A stretch of DNA of 64,000 bases from Rufibacter sp. XAAS-G3-1 (GCF_013623775.1 NZ_JABFAM010000005.1:434001-498000); one strand, 5' to 3'; positions 26,276-35,303 are shown, numbered from the stretch's first letter. The notes: a model not told the origin generated them from the letters alone. Numbers and translations are program-made.

Positions 26276-27229
26276 ATGCGAAAACGGTTTCTGTTCCTGC
26301 TGCTGCTTTTGGGGCTAGGGCGTGTTGCCCTGGGCTGGGGCTTCTACGCGCACCAACGCATCAACCAGCAGGCGGTGTACACGTTAGCGCCCGAGATGAT
26401 CGGGTTTTACAAGCAGCATCTGCCGTATCTCATTGAGCAGGCCGTGGCTCCGGACAAAAGACGGTATGCCGTGCCCGAGGAAGGCCCCCGCCATTTCATT
26501 GACCTGGACGTGTACGGCGACAGTGCCGCGCACAAACTGCCCCGTTTCTGGGAAGAAGCCGTTAAGCAGTTCACCCTGGACACCCTGCAACGGCACGGCA
26601 TAGTGCCCTGGCACATCGGGTTGGTGCAGTACCAACTCACCCAGGCCTTTCAGCAACATGACGTGCCCCGTGTCCTGCGGCTTTCCGCCGAATTGGGCCA
26701 CTACCTAGCCGATGCCTGCGTGCCGCTGCACACCACCCGCAACTATAACGGGCAGTTTACAAACCAGCGGGGCATTCACGGGTTATGGGAGAGCCGGTTG
26801 CCGGAACTTTGGGCCTCGGAATATGATTTCTTTATAGGATCGCCGCAGTATCTTGAGAGTCCCAACCGCACGGCCTGGGAAATAGCGGCCCGGTCACATG
26901 CCGCTTTGGACTCTGTGTTTTCCGTGGAGAAACAGCTCTCCCGCACCTTCTCTGAAGACAAAAAGTACAGCCTGGAGGAGCGCGGGGCCACTACGGTCAA
27001 AGTCTATTCCCGGGAATTCAGCCAGGCCTACCACCGGGGGCTGCACGGCCAGGTAGAACGGCAGATGCGTCTGGCTATCCATTTGGTGGCCAGTTACTGG
27101 TTTACGGCCTGGGTAAACGCCGGCCAGCCCGATCTCAAGCAAATGGCGCCGCTTACCCCAGAGCAAAAGCAACAGCTTGAACTGGAGAAAACCGTGTTCC
27201 AAACCGGGGAGCATGAGGCACGGGAATAG
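26276..27229 (+). CDS. Zinc-dependent phospholipase C-like protein
   Basis: 317 residues from the ATG at 26276 (MRKRFLFLLLLLGLGRVALG signal peptide). Mature Trp-Gly at the cleavage site (GWGFYAHQRIN), then RHFIDLD, and ELGHYLADACVPLHTT with GIHGLWESRLPE reproduce the spaced His/Asp/Glu zinc ligands of the PF00882 family. In PC-type phospholipases the N-terminal Trp after signal removal binds zinc, which fits the WGF start. Likely secreted or periplasmic; lipid specificity is unknown. Family assignment rests on these motifs and could also be read as the related S1/P1 nuclease fold. Confidence 0.75.
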   Translation: MRKRFLFLLLLLGLGRVALGWGFYAHQRINQQAVYTLAPEMIGFYKQHLPYLIEQAVAPDKRRYAVPEEGPRHFIDLDVYGDSAAHKLPRFWEEAVKQFTLDTLQRHGIVPWHIGLVQYQLTQAFQQHDVPRVLRLSAELGHYLADACVPLHTTRNYNGQFTNQRGIHGLWESRLPELWASEYDFFIGSPQYLESPNRTAWEIAARSHAALDSVFSVEKQLSRTFSEDKKYSLEERGATTVKVYSREFSQAYHRGLHGQVERQMRLAIHLVASYWFTAWVNAGQPDLKQMAPLTPEQKQQLELEKTVFQTGEHEARE

Positions 27230-27238
27230 CGGCAGGCA

Positions 27239-27278
27239 GCGTTTTGGCCCTGTTTTGTGGAAAACAGAGCCAAAACGC
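27239..27278 (+). terminator. Family palindrome after the phospholipase-like gene
   Basis: GCGTTTTGGCCCTGTTTT pairs with AAAACAGAGCCAAAACGC, 10 bp after the stop codon. The stem has one mismatch. Confidence 0.65.
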
Positions 27279-27349
27279 ATCTTGTGAAAAGTATTTGGGA
27301 GAAGCGTATTTAGATTTCAGGTCACCCGGCCAAAATGACCAGAACAACG

Positions 27350-27405
27350 CTTCGGCAGGTTCTTTTTTGGTTGTTTGCGGTGCAAAATGAAGTCTAAACA
27401 AGCTC
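27350..27405. repeat. One end of the MITE-like element
   Basis: It matches the inverted left part of the 23554 element (GCAGGTTCTT, then TTTGCGGTGCAAAATGAAG and AAACAAGCTCT). It ends 23 bp upstream of the next gene's ATG, so it may have donated upstream sequence. Confidence 0.6.
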
Positions 27406-27428
27406 TGAGTTTCAGGAGGGAGTACAAC

Positions 27429-28184
27429 ATGAAAGGAACCCTGGAAATGAAGAAAATCTATAAAATTGACATCTTCCTGATTGCGCTGGGATTGGCTACG
27501 TTAGTGGTGCAGCGGTTCTTCCTGAACCCAGATCCTGCCAAGGCCGAGTACCGGCAAGGACAAAGGGCCACCAAGGTCATGGCCTCGGCCCCCATCCGCG
27601 GCGAAGTACTTCCGGAACCGGAGTGGGAACTTACGTTCCCGGCCGGGTCTATTTACGAAAACCTCCCGCCTCCCGCCGGGCTAACCCCCAATCCGTTTCT
27701 GGAGGTGCAGCGCCTTGTAAAGGCCAATGGGCCGGTGCGGGACTACGCCGGTAAAGACACAGACATGCGGCAGTTGCTGTTGGCGCACGCGGGCAAAGAC
27801 TACTTGTTTGTGCTGCAACAGCAGGCCGCCAATGAAATGCTTCGGCATGAACTGTTCCCGCATTTTTACATGGATCCTACGCAGCCCAATATGCTGGAGG
27901 CAATTGGCTTTTACACCGGGCAATTACTGGAGGCCAAGTCTGAAGACGCCAAGTTGCTATATATGTGCCTGCGGGCCCTCAAAGATTACTGGCCCAAGGA
28001 ACAAATTGCCCAGGCGGCCCTCTCTACCGCCAAACGGGTGCAGAAAAGAAAAATACAATCTCCGGGAGATACGGCTACGGTCAGCGGGTATCACCGGCAG
28101 GTGTATGCGCGGGAGTTGAAAAAGATGGCTGGCCGCTTAGAAACGAAGAGCAACAAGCCTGCTGGAAAGCTGATAGACAGCTAA
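27429..28184 (+). CDS. Membrane-anchored protein of unknown function, paralogue A
   Basis: 251 residues from the ATG at 27429, chosen because AGGAGGG lies 8 bp upstream, an unusually good Shine-Dalgarno for this window. A single N-terminal membrane segment (IDIFLIALGLATLVVQRFF) is followed by a linker and a domain shared with the next gene: DYLFVLQQQ, NEMLRHELFPHFY, EAKSEDAKLLYMCLRALKDYW, QIAQAALSTAKRVQ and a closing YARELKKMA. The domain looks all-helical and periplasmic. No known family is recognised. Confidence 0.7.
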   Translation: MKGTLEMKKIYKIDIFLIALGLATLVVQRFFLNPDPAKAEYRQGQRATKVMASAPIRGEVLPEPEWELTFPAGSIYENLPPPAGLTPNPFLEVQRLVKANGPVRDYAGKDTDMRQLLLAHAGKDYLFVLQQQAANEMLRHELFPHFYMDPTQPNMLEAIGFYTGQLLEAKSEDAKLLYMCLRALKDYWPKEQIAQAALSTAKRVQKRKIQSPGDTATVSGYHRQVYARELKKMAGRLETKSNKPAGKLIDS

Positions 28185-28312
28185 GGGGATAACGCGTTGA
28201 CAAAAAATCTCGCCTATTTGCTTTCGGTAACTTATGTAAAGTATTACTTTAGGAGCGGAAGGTGCGTTTGCTGTATAGCCGCTGTCTTATTGTCATAGTT
28301 TAAAACCAATTC

Positions 28313-29017
28313 ATGAATTTTTCATTTGCCAACCGTGCCGTGTGGGCACTAGTGATTTGTAGTGTGGTAAGCCTTGCGTCCTGTGAGAAGATGGGCCCCA
28401 AAACGTCATCTGACCAGCAGCAACAAGCCGCAGATTCATCGGCTACAACGGCTGACACTGCCAGCACCAAGGCCAAAGAGCCGGAATATGAGATGACCTT
28501 CCCGCAGGGATCTAAATACGTGGGGCTCACCCCGCCCGCGGGAGTTAAAAAGAATCCGTTTGAAGAGATTCCCGGCATTATAAAACTCCACGCAGATAAA
28601 GCCAACTGGGCAGACAAGCACGCCGATATAAAAGGGGTTTTGCTGCAAAACATGAAGAAGGACTATCTGTTTGTCTTGCAGCAGCAGGGAGCCAATGAAA
28701 TGTTGCGCCATGAGTTGTTCCCGCATTATTACCAAGACATGGGCAACGCCAATGTGCTCAATACCATTGGCTATTATACAGAGCAGTTGATAGAAGCCAA
28801 ATCTGAAGACTCTGAGTTGATCTACAAGTGCCTGCGCGCCTTGAAAGGGCATTGGAGTGACCAGCAGATTGCCCAGGTGGCACTTGCTACGGCCAAACGG
28901 GTACAGGCCCGTCCCGTTGTTTCCGCCGCAGACACCACCTCCCGCCACGGAAGCTACCGCCAGATATACGCCCGCGAGCTGAAGAAAATGGCGCAGAAGT
29001 TAACCGGCAACGCCTAA
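28313..29017 (+). CDS. Lipoprotein of unknown function, paralogue B
   Basis: 234 residues with a lipoprotein signal (VSLASC lipobox, about Cys24) and a Ser/Thr/Ala-rich linker. The rest matches the preceding gene over about 170 residues: TFPQGSKYVGLTPPAGVKKN, DYLFVLQQQ, ANEMLRHELFPHYY, EAKSEDSELIYKCLRALKGHW, QIAQVALATAKRVQ and YARELKKMAQ. The two differ only in how they are anchored, one by a membrane helix and one by lipid. They are 128 bp apart in the same direction and followed by an S41 protease gene. Function is unknown. Confidence 0.75.
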   Translation: MNFSFANRAVWALVICSVVSLASCEKMGPKTSSDQQQQAADSSATTADTASTKAKEPEYEMTFPQGSKYVGLTPPAGVKKNPFEEIPGIIKLHADKANWADKHADIKGVLLQNMKKDYLFVLQQQGANEMLRHELFPHYYQDMGNANVLNTIGYYTEQLIEAKSEDSELIYKCLRALKGHWSDQQIAQVALATAKRVQARPVVSAADTTSRHGSYRQIYARELKKMAQKLTGNA

Positions 29018-29150
29018 CCATTCAAGGCAACTTTACTGGGTTGGTTTTTGTATTATAAGGGAGAATTGCTTTTTGCGAGCGGCTTATAACTGTTCAATAA
29101 TCAGTAGCTTGCAGGAGCATTTTCTTTGGTGCTAATATGCTAGATAGAAC

Positions 29151-30803
29151 ATGACGGAGAATACAGAGCAAAAGAAAGTAGATAACTCTTTGTTTCAGGT
29201 GCGCTTGCCATTATTTCTGGGGTTGGCGGTGGCGGTAGGTATTTTGGTAGGGGCTACTCTGTTCCAGCCTAGTTCCAGCAATCCGCAGGGTACCGCGCGC
29301 GGATATCTTAAGTTCAGGGAAGTCCTGAGCTACATTGACCGCGAATACGTGGACACCGTGAACACCGAACAGCTTTCTGAGTTTGCCATCAATGAGATGC
29401 TGCAGAAGCTAGACCCGCACTCCTCCTACATTCCGGCCAAAGACCTGACCATGGCCCGCTCTTACCTGGAGAGTGATTTTGACGGCATTGGGGTGGAGTT
29501 CAACATCTTCCGTGATACGCTGTACGTGATTGCGCCGCTGAGCGGAGGGCCTTCTGAGCAAGTGGGCATTCAGGCGGGCGACAAAATCCTGAAAGTGAAC
29601 GGCGAAGCCATTGCCGGGGTCAATATCTCCAATGAAACCGTGTTCAAGAAACTGCGCGGCCCCAGAGGCTCCAAGGTCAATCTTACCGTGTTGCGGCCGA
29701 AGGAAACGAAACCAATGCAGTTTACCGTAACCCGGCGTAAAATCCCGTCGGTGTCCGTAGATGCGGGGTACATGGTTGACAACAGAACAGGCTACATCAA
29801 AGTAAGCCGCTTCTCCAACGGTACCTATGAGGAGTTCAAAGACAAATTGACGGCCTTGAAAAAACAAGGTTTGCAGCGCCTGATTCTGGATTTACGCGAT
29901 AACCCCGGCGGATATCTAGACCACGCCACCCGCATGGCCGACGAGTTTATCTCCGGAAACAAGAAACTGGTCTACACCGATGGCAAAGGCTCTAAGTACG
30001 ATGCCAACTACTACGCCAAGGTGAAAGGCGACTTTGAAACCGGTGAGCTGATTGTGCTGATCAACGAAGGAAGCGCCTCGGCGTCTGAGATTCTGGCCGG
30101 GGCCTTGCAAGACCATGACCGCGCGCTTGTGGTGGGCCGTCGCTCCTTCGGGAAAGGTTTGGTGCAGGTGCCAATCTCCTTGTCAGATGGCGGTGAGCTT
30201 CGGTTGACTATCTCCCGGTACTACACCCCCAGCGGCCGTTCCATCCAGAAACCGTATGACCCTGAATCAACGGAGGAATACGAAATGGATTTGATGAACC
30301 GCTACAAGCACGGGGAGCTTTTCAGCCAGGACAGCATCAAGTTCAATGATTCGCTCAAGTATAAAACCAGCCGCGGGCGTATTGTGTACGGCGGCGGCGG
30401 TATTATGCCAGACGTATTTGTGCCGCGTGACACCACAGACAACACCAACCTGTTAACCGAACTGTACCGCAAGAACGTGCTGCGCGAATATGCCCTAACA
30501 TACTTCCGGGAGCACAAGGCACAGTTAGAGAACACGACGCTGGCCCAGTTCCAGGAAAACTTTCAGGTAACGGATGCCATGTTGCAGGGATTGTTGAAAG
30601 AGGCCAGACGCGTTGACATCAAAGTAGACCCTAAAGAGCTGAAGCGCTCAGAGAAAACCATCCGGAACAACCTGAAAGCATTTGTGGCCCGCAGTCGGTT
30701 TGAAGCCGCAGGGTTCTACCCGGTATTGAACGAGATTGACCCAGATTTCCAGAAGGCGCTAGGGCTTTTTGACCGAGCCAAACAAATCAGTTTAGGGAGA
30801 TAA
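29151..30803 (+). CDS. S41 family C-terminal processing peptidase (CtpA type)
   Basis: 550 residues. An N-terminal membrane segment (LPLFLGLAVAVGILVGATLF) anchors a periplasmic protease: a tail-specific N-domain, a PDZ domain (about residues 100-180, DGIGVEFNIFRDTLYVIAPL, GDKILKVNGEAIAG), and the serine-lysine catalytic core with EGSASASEI at about 306-314 and the lysine in SFGKGLVQ about 27 residues later. A C-terminal helical extension completes the usual Bacteroidota length. It cleaves proteins near their C-termini in the periplasm. It may act on the paralogous proteins just upstream, but that is speculation from proximity. Confidence 0.94.
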   Translation: MTENTEQKKVDNSLFQVRLPLFLGLAVAVGILVGATLFQPSSSNPQGTARGYLKFREVLSYIDREYVDTVNTEQLSEFAINEMLQKLDPHSSYIPAKDLTMARSYLESDFDGIGVEFNIFRDTLYVIAPLSGGPSEQVGIQAGDKILKVNGEAIAGVNISNETVFKKLRGPRGSKVNLTVLRPKETKPMQFTVTRRKIPSVSVDAGYMVDNRTGYIKVSRFSNGTYEEFKDKLTALKKQGLQRLILDLRDNPGGYLDHATRMADEFISGNKKLVYTDGKGSKYDANYYAKVKGDFETGELIVLINEGSASASEILAGALQDHDRALVVGRRSFGKGLVQVPISLSDGGELRLTISRYYTPSGRSIQKPYDPESTEEYEMDLMNRYKHGELFSQDSIKFNDSLKYKTSRGRIVYGGGGIMPDVFVPRDTTDNTNLLTELYRKNVLREYALTYFREHKAQLENTTLAQFQENFQVTDAMLQGLLKEARRVDIKVDPKELKRSEKTIRNNLKAFVARSRFEAAGFYPVLNEIDPDFQKALGLFDRAKQISLGR

Positions 30804-31132
30804 ACGCCTCTTTTTAGGAAAATAGGGCAAAAGCGCGGCTGGATTTTCCGGTCGCGCTTTTTGCTTTCTGGGGAGGATGTCTTAACTTAAAGACTGTTTG
30901 GAGTTTTTCATTAACCAGCCTTTAAAGCAATTCCTCTGGTGCAAGCATCCGCTTTGGCCATTGTTTTTAGTCTATTTTTATGAAAACAGGCCAAAAGCAA
31001 GAGGTTTATCTGTACACTGCCGCAAGCATCCGCTTGTAACCCGTTTGCGGGCTACTTTTAGGAAAACAGGCATAAAACAACAGCTCTTTATTCACTCCTT
31101 CATCAAATCACTCCTTCACTCATTGAACAGGC
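30804..31132. repeat. Intergenic region with composite repeat
   Basis: After the terminator, a composite repeat (about 30930-31080) reads CTCTGGTGCAAGCATCCGCT, a family palindrome (30961-31000), GAGGTTTATCTGTACACTGC, GCAAGCATCCGCTTG and a second palindrome (31041-31080). The same order recurs, interrupted, at 56265-56578. Confidence 0.65.
30829..30862 (+). terminator. Terminator of the S41 peptidase gene
   Basis: AAAAGCGCG pairs with CGCGCTTTTT around GCTGGATTTTCCGGT, followed by a T-run. It starts 26 bp after the stop. Confidence 0.8.
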
Positions 31133-32332
31133 ATGGCATACTATCACAGGTTAGGTTCTATTCCCCGCAAGCGGCACACGCAGTTTAGGCAACCAGACGG
31201 CAGTCTGTACCATGAGCAATTAGTGGGCACCCTGGGTTTCTCTGGTGTGTCTTCCTTGCTCTACCATCGGCACGCGCCCACCAGAATCACCAAAATAGGG
31301 GAGCCGGTGCCGTACGGGCCGGTAAGGTCAGACGTGCCGTTGGCGCCGTACCACATCCGGCCGTTCAAAGGGGAAGCCACCGGCGAAGATTACCTGAGTG
31401 CCCGCAAAACGCTCCTGATGAACAAAGACTGCACCATCTCCATCTGCCTTCCGCGGGAGCGCACCATGACCTACTTCTACAAAAATGCGCTGGCAGACGA
31501 GATTGTGTTCATCCATGCAGGCTCCGGCGAATTGCACTCGCAGATGGGACGGTTGGAAGTGGAGGCGGGTGATTACGTGGTCATTCCGCGCACCATCATC
31601 CACCAATGGAAATGGAACGAAGGGCCGGTGCGCCTGCTCATTACCGAAAGCTTCAGCCCCGTGGAGACCGTGCGCCGCTACCGCAACCACTTTGGGCAGT
31701 TGCTGGAGCATTCGCCCTACTGTGAGCGGGACATACGCCCGCCGCATGAGTTATTGGTGGATGATGCTCCCGGCAACTATCTGGTGCAGATTAAGAAAGA
31801 AGGTTTTCTGCACCAATACCATTATGACTTCTCGCCACTGGACGTGGTGGGCTGGGATGGCTACTTTTATCCGTACGCCTTCTCTATCCATGATTTTGAG
31901 CCCATTACCGGCCGCGTGCACCAGCCGCCGCCCGTACACCAGACCTTTGAGACGCAAGGCTTCGTGGTATGTTCCTTCGTTCCTAGGTTGTTTGATTACC
32001 ACCCGCTGGCCATTCCGGCCCCGTACAACCACTCCAACGTAGATTCAGACGAGATTCTGTATTACGTGGCCGGTAACTTCATGAGCAGAAAAGGAATTGA
32101 CATCGCTTCGTTTACCATCCACCCCAGCGGCCTTCCGCACGGGCCGCATCCCGGCACCGTGGAAGCCAGCATCGGCAAGAAAGAGACGCATGAACTGGCC
32201 GTGATGATAGACACCTTCAAGCCTCTGTATTTAACGGTTGATGCGCTGGAACTGGTAGACCAGAATTACCCCATGAGTTGGAACCCAGCCGCCGCGCCGC
32301 AAGCCCCACGTCCCGCAGACATGATGGATTGA
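31133..32332 (+). CDS. hmgA: Homogentisate 1,2-dioxygenase
   Basis: 399 residues. The cupin core carries the iron site: DFSPLDVVGWDGYFYPYAFS and HDFEPITGRVHQPPPVHQTF lead to the metal-binding NHSNVDSDEILYYVAGN and SGLPHGPHPGTVEAS segments with His, Glu and His ligands. It opens the aromatic ring of homogentisate in tyrosine and phenylalanine breakdown. No other gene of that pathway is adjacent, so it is a detached pathway member. The length and N-terminus (YYHRLGSIPRKRHTQFRQPD) match Bacteroidota forms. It ends before a large folded sequence. Confidence 0.93.
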   Translation: MAYYHRLGSIPRKRHTQFRQPDGSLYHEQLVGTLGFSGVSSLLYHRHAPTRITKIGEPVPYGPVRSDVPLAPYHIRPFKGEATGEDYLSARKTLLMNKDCTISICLPRERTMTYFYKNALADEIVFIHAGSGELHSQMGRLEVEAGDYVVIPRTIIHQWKWNEGPVRLLITESFSPVETVRRYRNHFGQLLEHSPYCERDIRPPHELLVDDAPGNYLVQIKKEGFLHQYHYDFSPLDVVGWDGYFYPYAFSIHDFEPITGRVHQPPPVHQTFETQGFVVCSFVPRLFDYHPLAIPAPYNHSNVDSDEILYYVAGNFMSRKGIDIASFTIHPSGLPHGPHPGTVEASIGKKETHELAVMIDTFKPLYLTVDALELVDQNYPMSWNPAAAPQAPRPADMMD

Positions 32333-32339
32333 TATTCTG

Positions 32340-32443
32340 TGAGCCCAGGGGCATAGCAAGCCTTGGCTGCCGCATCGCTCTTCAAAAGGAGCGCATGTAG
32401 TGGCCAAGGCTTGTCTTTTGTAATGCAAATACCGGTGGGCTCA
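32340..32443 (+). terminator. Large nested stem structure after hmgA
   Basis: The outer stem TGAGCCCA (32340-32347) pairs with TGGGCTCA (32436-32443). Inside it CAAGCCTTGG (32357-32366) pairs with CCAAGGCTTG (32404-32413), which encloses a GCTC/GAGC stem around TTCAAAAG. TCTTTTG follows the middle stem, so it can act as terminator; the extra outer stem is unusual. Confidence 0.6.
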
Positions 32444-32648
32444 ATCAAACAAATGACCAATGGCTCTTTTGCCGTTTAAAAGGCTGTAGTTTTAGCCTTT
32501 TAAAGGATGGATGTAATGTTTGATTATTACTATTAAAGATGAATTAAGAATCCTGTTAAAGCGCAGGCTTTAGGTTTTTAGCTAACAGACTTATGTAAAG
32601 CTGAAAATAAGTAATTGATATTATGTGTAATTGTTGAATTGTTGTATT

Positions 32649-32656
32649 TATCTTTG
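32649..32656 (+). promoter_or_regulatory. Bacteroidota -7 promoter box for the histidine kinase gene
   Basis: TATCTTTG matches TAnnTTTG, with TTG repeats about 15-20 bp upstream in an AT-rich tract. It is 118 bp before the histidine kinase start. Confidence 0.5.
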
Positions 32657-32774
32657 TGTATAGGTGGTATCTGGTGGGTAATTATTGGGTTTATCTTAGT
32701 TTTGTTGAGTAGTATTCTTCTTGTTAAAGAAAACCTTTGCCCGCCCCAATGCTAAACATTCCAAAAACGCAAAG

Positions 32775-34712
32775 ATGATGCGGAAGATATTGGTGTTTCT
32801 GTGTATCTCTATAGTTTCATGCCTGTTTGCGCCGGTTCAGGCGCAGGTAAAGACGATGGGGAAAACACCGGTACCCCCGGCAACTGTAGAGGGCAGGGTT
32901 GACTCCTTGAACCAGCTTGGCTTTGAGGTAAAGCGCCAGGACATAGACCAGGCCCTGAATCTCCTGCATGGTGCGCTGTTGCTCGCCCAAAAGCACGCGT
33001 ACAAAAAGGGTGAAGCCATTTCTTATCTGTATGAAGCCGGTATCTACCAGCAAAACGGCTACGCCAAAAGAGCGCTGTCCCTTTACTACAAATCGCTTCA
33101 GATCAGTCAGGTTGCCAAAGACACGTTCAACATAGCCCGCGCAAAGCAGCAGATTGCCACGGCCTTGAAAGATGCCCAGAAATTGGCAGAGGCTGAGGAA
33201 CTGTATGAAGAAACGTTGGAGAACTACATCGCCCTTCAGCAATGGAATGATGTGGTGAATGTGAAGAATAACCTTGGGCTGGTAGAACTGGCCGAAAAGG
33301 AATTCGCGGATGCGGAGGCGTATTTTACCCAGGCCTTGCAGGAAAGCCAGAAAAGAAACTACCAGTACGGGTATAAGAAATCGCACTTTAACCTGGGTTT
33401 GCTGTATCTGGAGACGGGCAAGCTATCTAAAGCAAAGCAGCATTTCACCAAAGCCTTAGCACTAGACCAAGCGACAAACGACCGATACGGCATTTCCCTG
33501 GCCCAAAGTCAGCTTGCCTTGATCGCCAGCCACGAAGGAAAGCACCAAGAAGCCGTTTATCTAGCCATAACCGCATTACAGGCCGCCCGCTCCATCAATG
33601 CGTCGCAGCTTGAAATTGAGGCGATGGAAAATCTGGCCATTATCTACAAAGGGCAGAGAAACTACCTGCTGGTAGCCGCGTGGCAAGATACCCTCTTGCA
33701 GAAGCAGCGGCAACTGTTTGACCTGGAAAGAACCTACGCCATCAATTTCCTGGATATTCTCAAGGAGAAGCAGGACGAGCAATTAGCCTATGAGAAAGAG
33801 GCGGTGCTGGCCAGCCAGAAAGCTGAGATCACGTATTACGCGCTGGGCATGGCCCTTGTGATCTTGCTGGCGCTTTCCATTATCACCTACCTATGGTACC
33901 GGAATTACCTGAAGGCGCGTAACGCCAACAAAGAACTGGCCATCAAGAACGAAGTCATTGAAAAGCATTCTTTGGCAATGGAGGCCCTCAACAAAGCCAT
34001 CACCCGGCAGAATGAGAGTTTGGAAGAGGCCAACCTGATGAAAGATAAGCTGCTCTCCATCCTGTCGCATGACCTGCGGGGCCCCTTGGCCAACACCAAA
34101 GGCATTCTGCAGCTAATCAACAACGGACTCTTAAGCGCAGAACAATATAAACCTCTGTTGAAGGAGCTGGAGAAGCAGTATGTAAGATCCCTGTCGCTGC
34201 TGGAGAACCTTCTTTTCTGGATTAAAAGCCAAATGAAAGGCGACCCCATTGTGCCCGAGGAAATCAACCTGAAATCATTGCTGGACAAACTCATAGACGA
34301 GCAGGAGGCTTCTTTGCAAAACAAGGGAATCACCGTGTCCAATGACGTAGCGCCAGAGCTAAGCGTAGTAGGCGACCATGAAATGCTGAAAGTGATTTTC
34401 CGTAATCTGCTGTCCAATTCGGTTAAGTTTACCAGAAAGGAAGGCAAGGTGGCCGTTTCTGCGGCAACAGAAAATGAGATCTTGGTGAAGATAAAAGACC
34501 AGGGCATAGGCATAAGTGAAGCGACCCTGAAGAAAATAAGACGCAAGAAATATTTCTCCACCAACGGCACCGAGAATGAGTCGGGGAGCGGCTTTGGGCT
34601 GATGATTTGCGAGGAGCTCATCAGCCGGCACGGCGGCGAGCTTATTGTGGAAAGCCAGGTAAATGAAGGCTCCCTGTTTGCGGTGAAGCTTCCGGCCCAG
34701 GTGGTTGCCTAA
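32775..34712 (+). CDS. TPR-containing sensor histidine kinase
   Basis: About 645 residues from the ATG at 32775 (a second ATG follows at once), giving a signal sequence (MMRKILVFLCISIVSCLFAP). A periplasmic region of several tetratricopeptide repeats spans about 40-330, followed by a membrane helix (YALGMALVILLALSIITYLW), a coiled-coil linker, the His-containing dimerisation box (LLSILSHDLRGPLANTKG) and an ATPase domain with NLLSNSVKFT, DQGIGIS and GSGFGLMICEELI. No response regulator gene is adjacent, so it is an orphan kinase. The signal sensed is unknown. Confidence 0.93.
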   Translation: MMRKILVFLCISIVSCLFAPVQAQVKTMGKTPVPPATVEGRVDSLNQLGFEVKRQDIDQALNLLHGALLLAQKHAYKKGEAISYLYEAGIYQQNGYAKRALSLYYKSLQISQVAKDTFNIARAKQQIATALKDAQKLAEAEELYEETLENYIALQQWNDVVNVKNNLGLVELAEKEFADAEAYFTQALQESQKRNYQYGYKKSHFNLGLLYLETGKLSKAKQHFTKALALDQATNDRYGISLAQSQLALIASHEGKHQEAVYLAITALQAARSINASQLEIEAMENLAIIYKGQRNYLLVAAWQDTLLQKQRQLFDLERTYAINFLDILKEKQDEQLAYEKEAVLASQKAEITYYALGMALVILLALSIITYLWYRNYLKARNANKELAIKNEVIEKHSLAMEALNKAITRQNESLEEANLMKDKLLSILSHDLRGPLANTKGILQLINNGLLSAEQYKPLLKELEKQYVRSLSLLENLLFWIKSQMKGDPIVPEEINLKSLLDKLIDEQEASLQNKGITVSNDVAPELSVVGDHEMLKVIFRNLLSNSVKFTRKEGKVAVSAATENEILVKIKDQGIGISEATLKKIRRKKYFSTNGTENESGSGFGLMICEELISRHGGELIVESQVNEGSLFAVKLPAQVVA

Positions 34713-34760
34713 GATATAAAACGCGCGGGCCCAATGGTGGGGTTGCATCGTGTTCCTTGC

Positions 34761-34796
34761 GTTTTACGCCTCTTTTTCTGGAAGCAGGGGTAAAAC
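34761..34796 (+). terminator. Family palindrome after the histidine kinase gene
   Basis: GTTTTACGCCTC pairs imperfectly with GGGGTAAAAC around TTTTTCTGGAAGCA. It is 48 bp after the stop. Confidence 0.55.
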
Positions 34797-34864
34797 AGAG
34801 GCAAGCTCATCGGCTTTGCCGTAAGCGGGAAAGATTGCCGTTGCCAACAACCTGTCTGCCGCTT

Positions 34865-34872
34865 TATCTTTG
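34865..34872 (+). promoter_or_regulatory. Bacteroidota -7 promoter box for the GroES-like gene
   Basis: TATCTTTG fits TAnnTTTG, with a TTG at 34841-34843 about 21 bp upstream as a possible -33 element. The start codon is 23 bp downstream. Confidence 0.6.
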
Positions 34873-34895
34873 CCGCTTCACCTTACTTTACCCGT

Positions 34896-35276
34896 ATGCG
34901 CCACAATGCACCCGCCAGTAAATTGCAGAAATTGATTGTAGTAGGAGACCGGTTGCTCATTAAGCCGAAGAGTACGAAAGAACAGACCAAAAGTGGGCTG
35001 TTCCTGCCGCCCGGCGTGCAGGAGAAAGAGAAAGTGCAGGAAGGGTACGTGATGCGCGTTGGCCCCGGGTACCCCATTCCGGCCGATTACGGGCTGGATG
35101 ACGAAATCTGGAACCAGGACGAGAAAGAGCAGGTGCGTTACCTTCCGCTACAGGCCCGCGAAGGTGATCTGGCCATCTACCTCCAGCGCGATGCCGTTGA
35201 AATCAATTACCTGGGCGACAAATACTTCATCGTTCCGCAGTCATCAGTGCTGCTGTTGGAGCGGGAAGAGGAGTAG
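34896..35276 (+). CDS. GroES family co-chaperone-like protein
   Basis: 126 residues, longer than the ~95 of ordinary GroES. The chaperonin-10 fold is shown by VVGDRLLIKPKSTKEQTKSG near the N-terminus, the mobile-loop region GLFLPPGVQEKEKVQEG, the VMRVGPGYPIP turn and the final DKYFIVPQSSVLLLE strand. An insertion (ADYGLDDEIWNQDEKEQ) replaces the usual roof loop. No groEL is adjacent, so this is a second, divergent member whose partner is unclear. Bacteroidota often carry such a copy apart from groESL. Confidence 0.85.
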   Translation: MRHNAPASKLQKLIVVGDRLLIKPKSTKEQTKSGLFLPPGVQEKEKVQEGYVMRVGPGYPIPADYGLDDEIWNQDEKEQVRYLPLQAREGDLAIYLQRDAVEINYLGDKYFIVPQSSVLLLEREEE

Positions 35277-35303
35277 CCCATTCTTGGTAAGCCATTTTTT
35301 TAT

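Larger units (their letters stand above)
32333..32774. other. Intergenic region, AT-rich in its second half
   Basis: The first 110 bp hold the nested structure after hmgA. From about 32470 to 32740 the sequence turns clearly AT-rich, unlike its surroundings, and contains the TATCTTTG box at 32649. No gene is seen. Confidence 0.5.
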
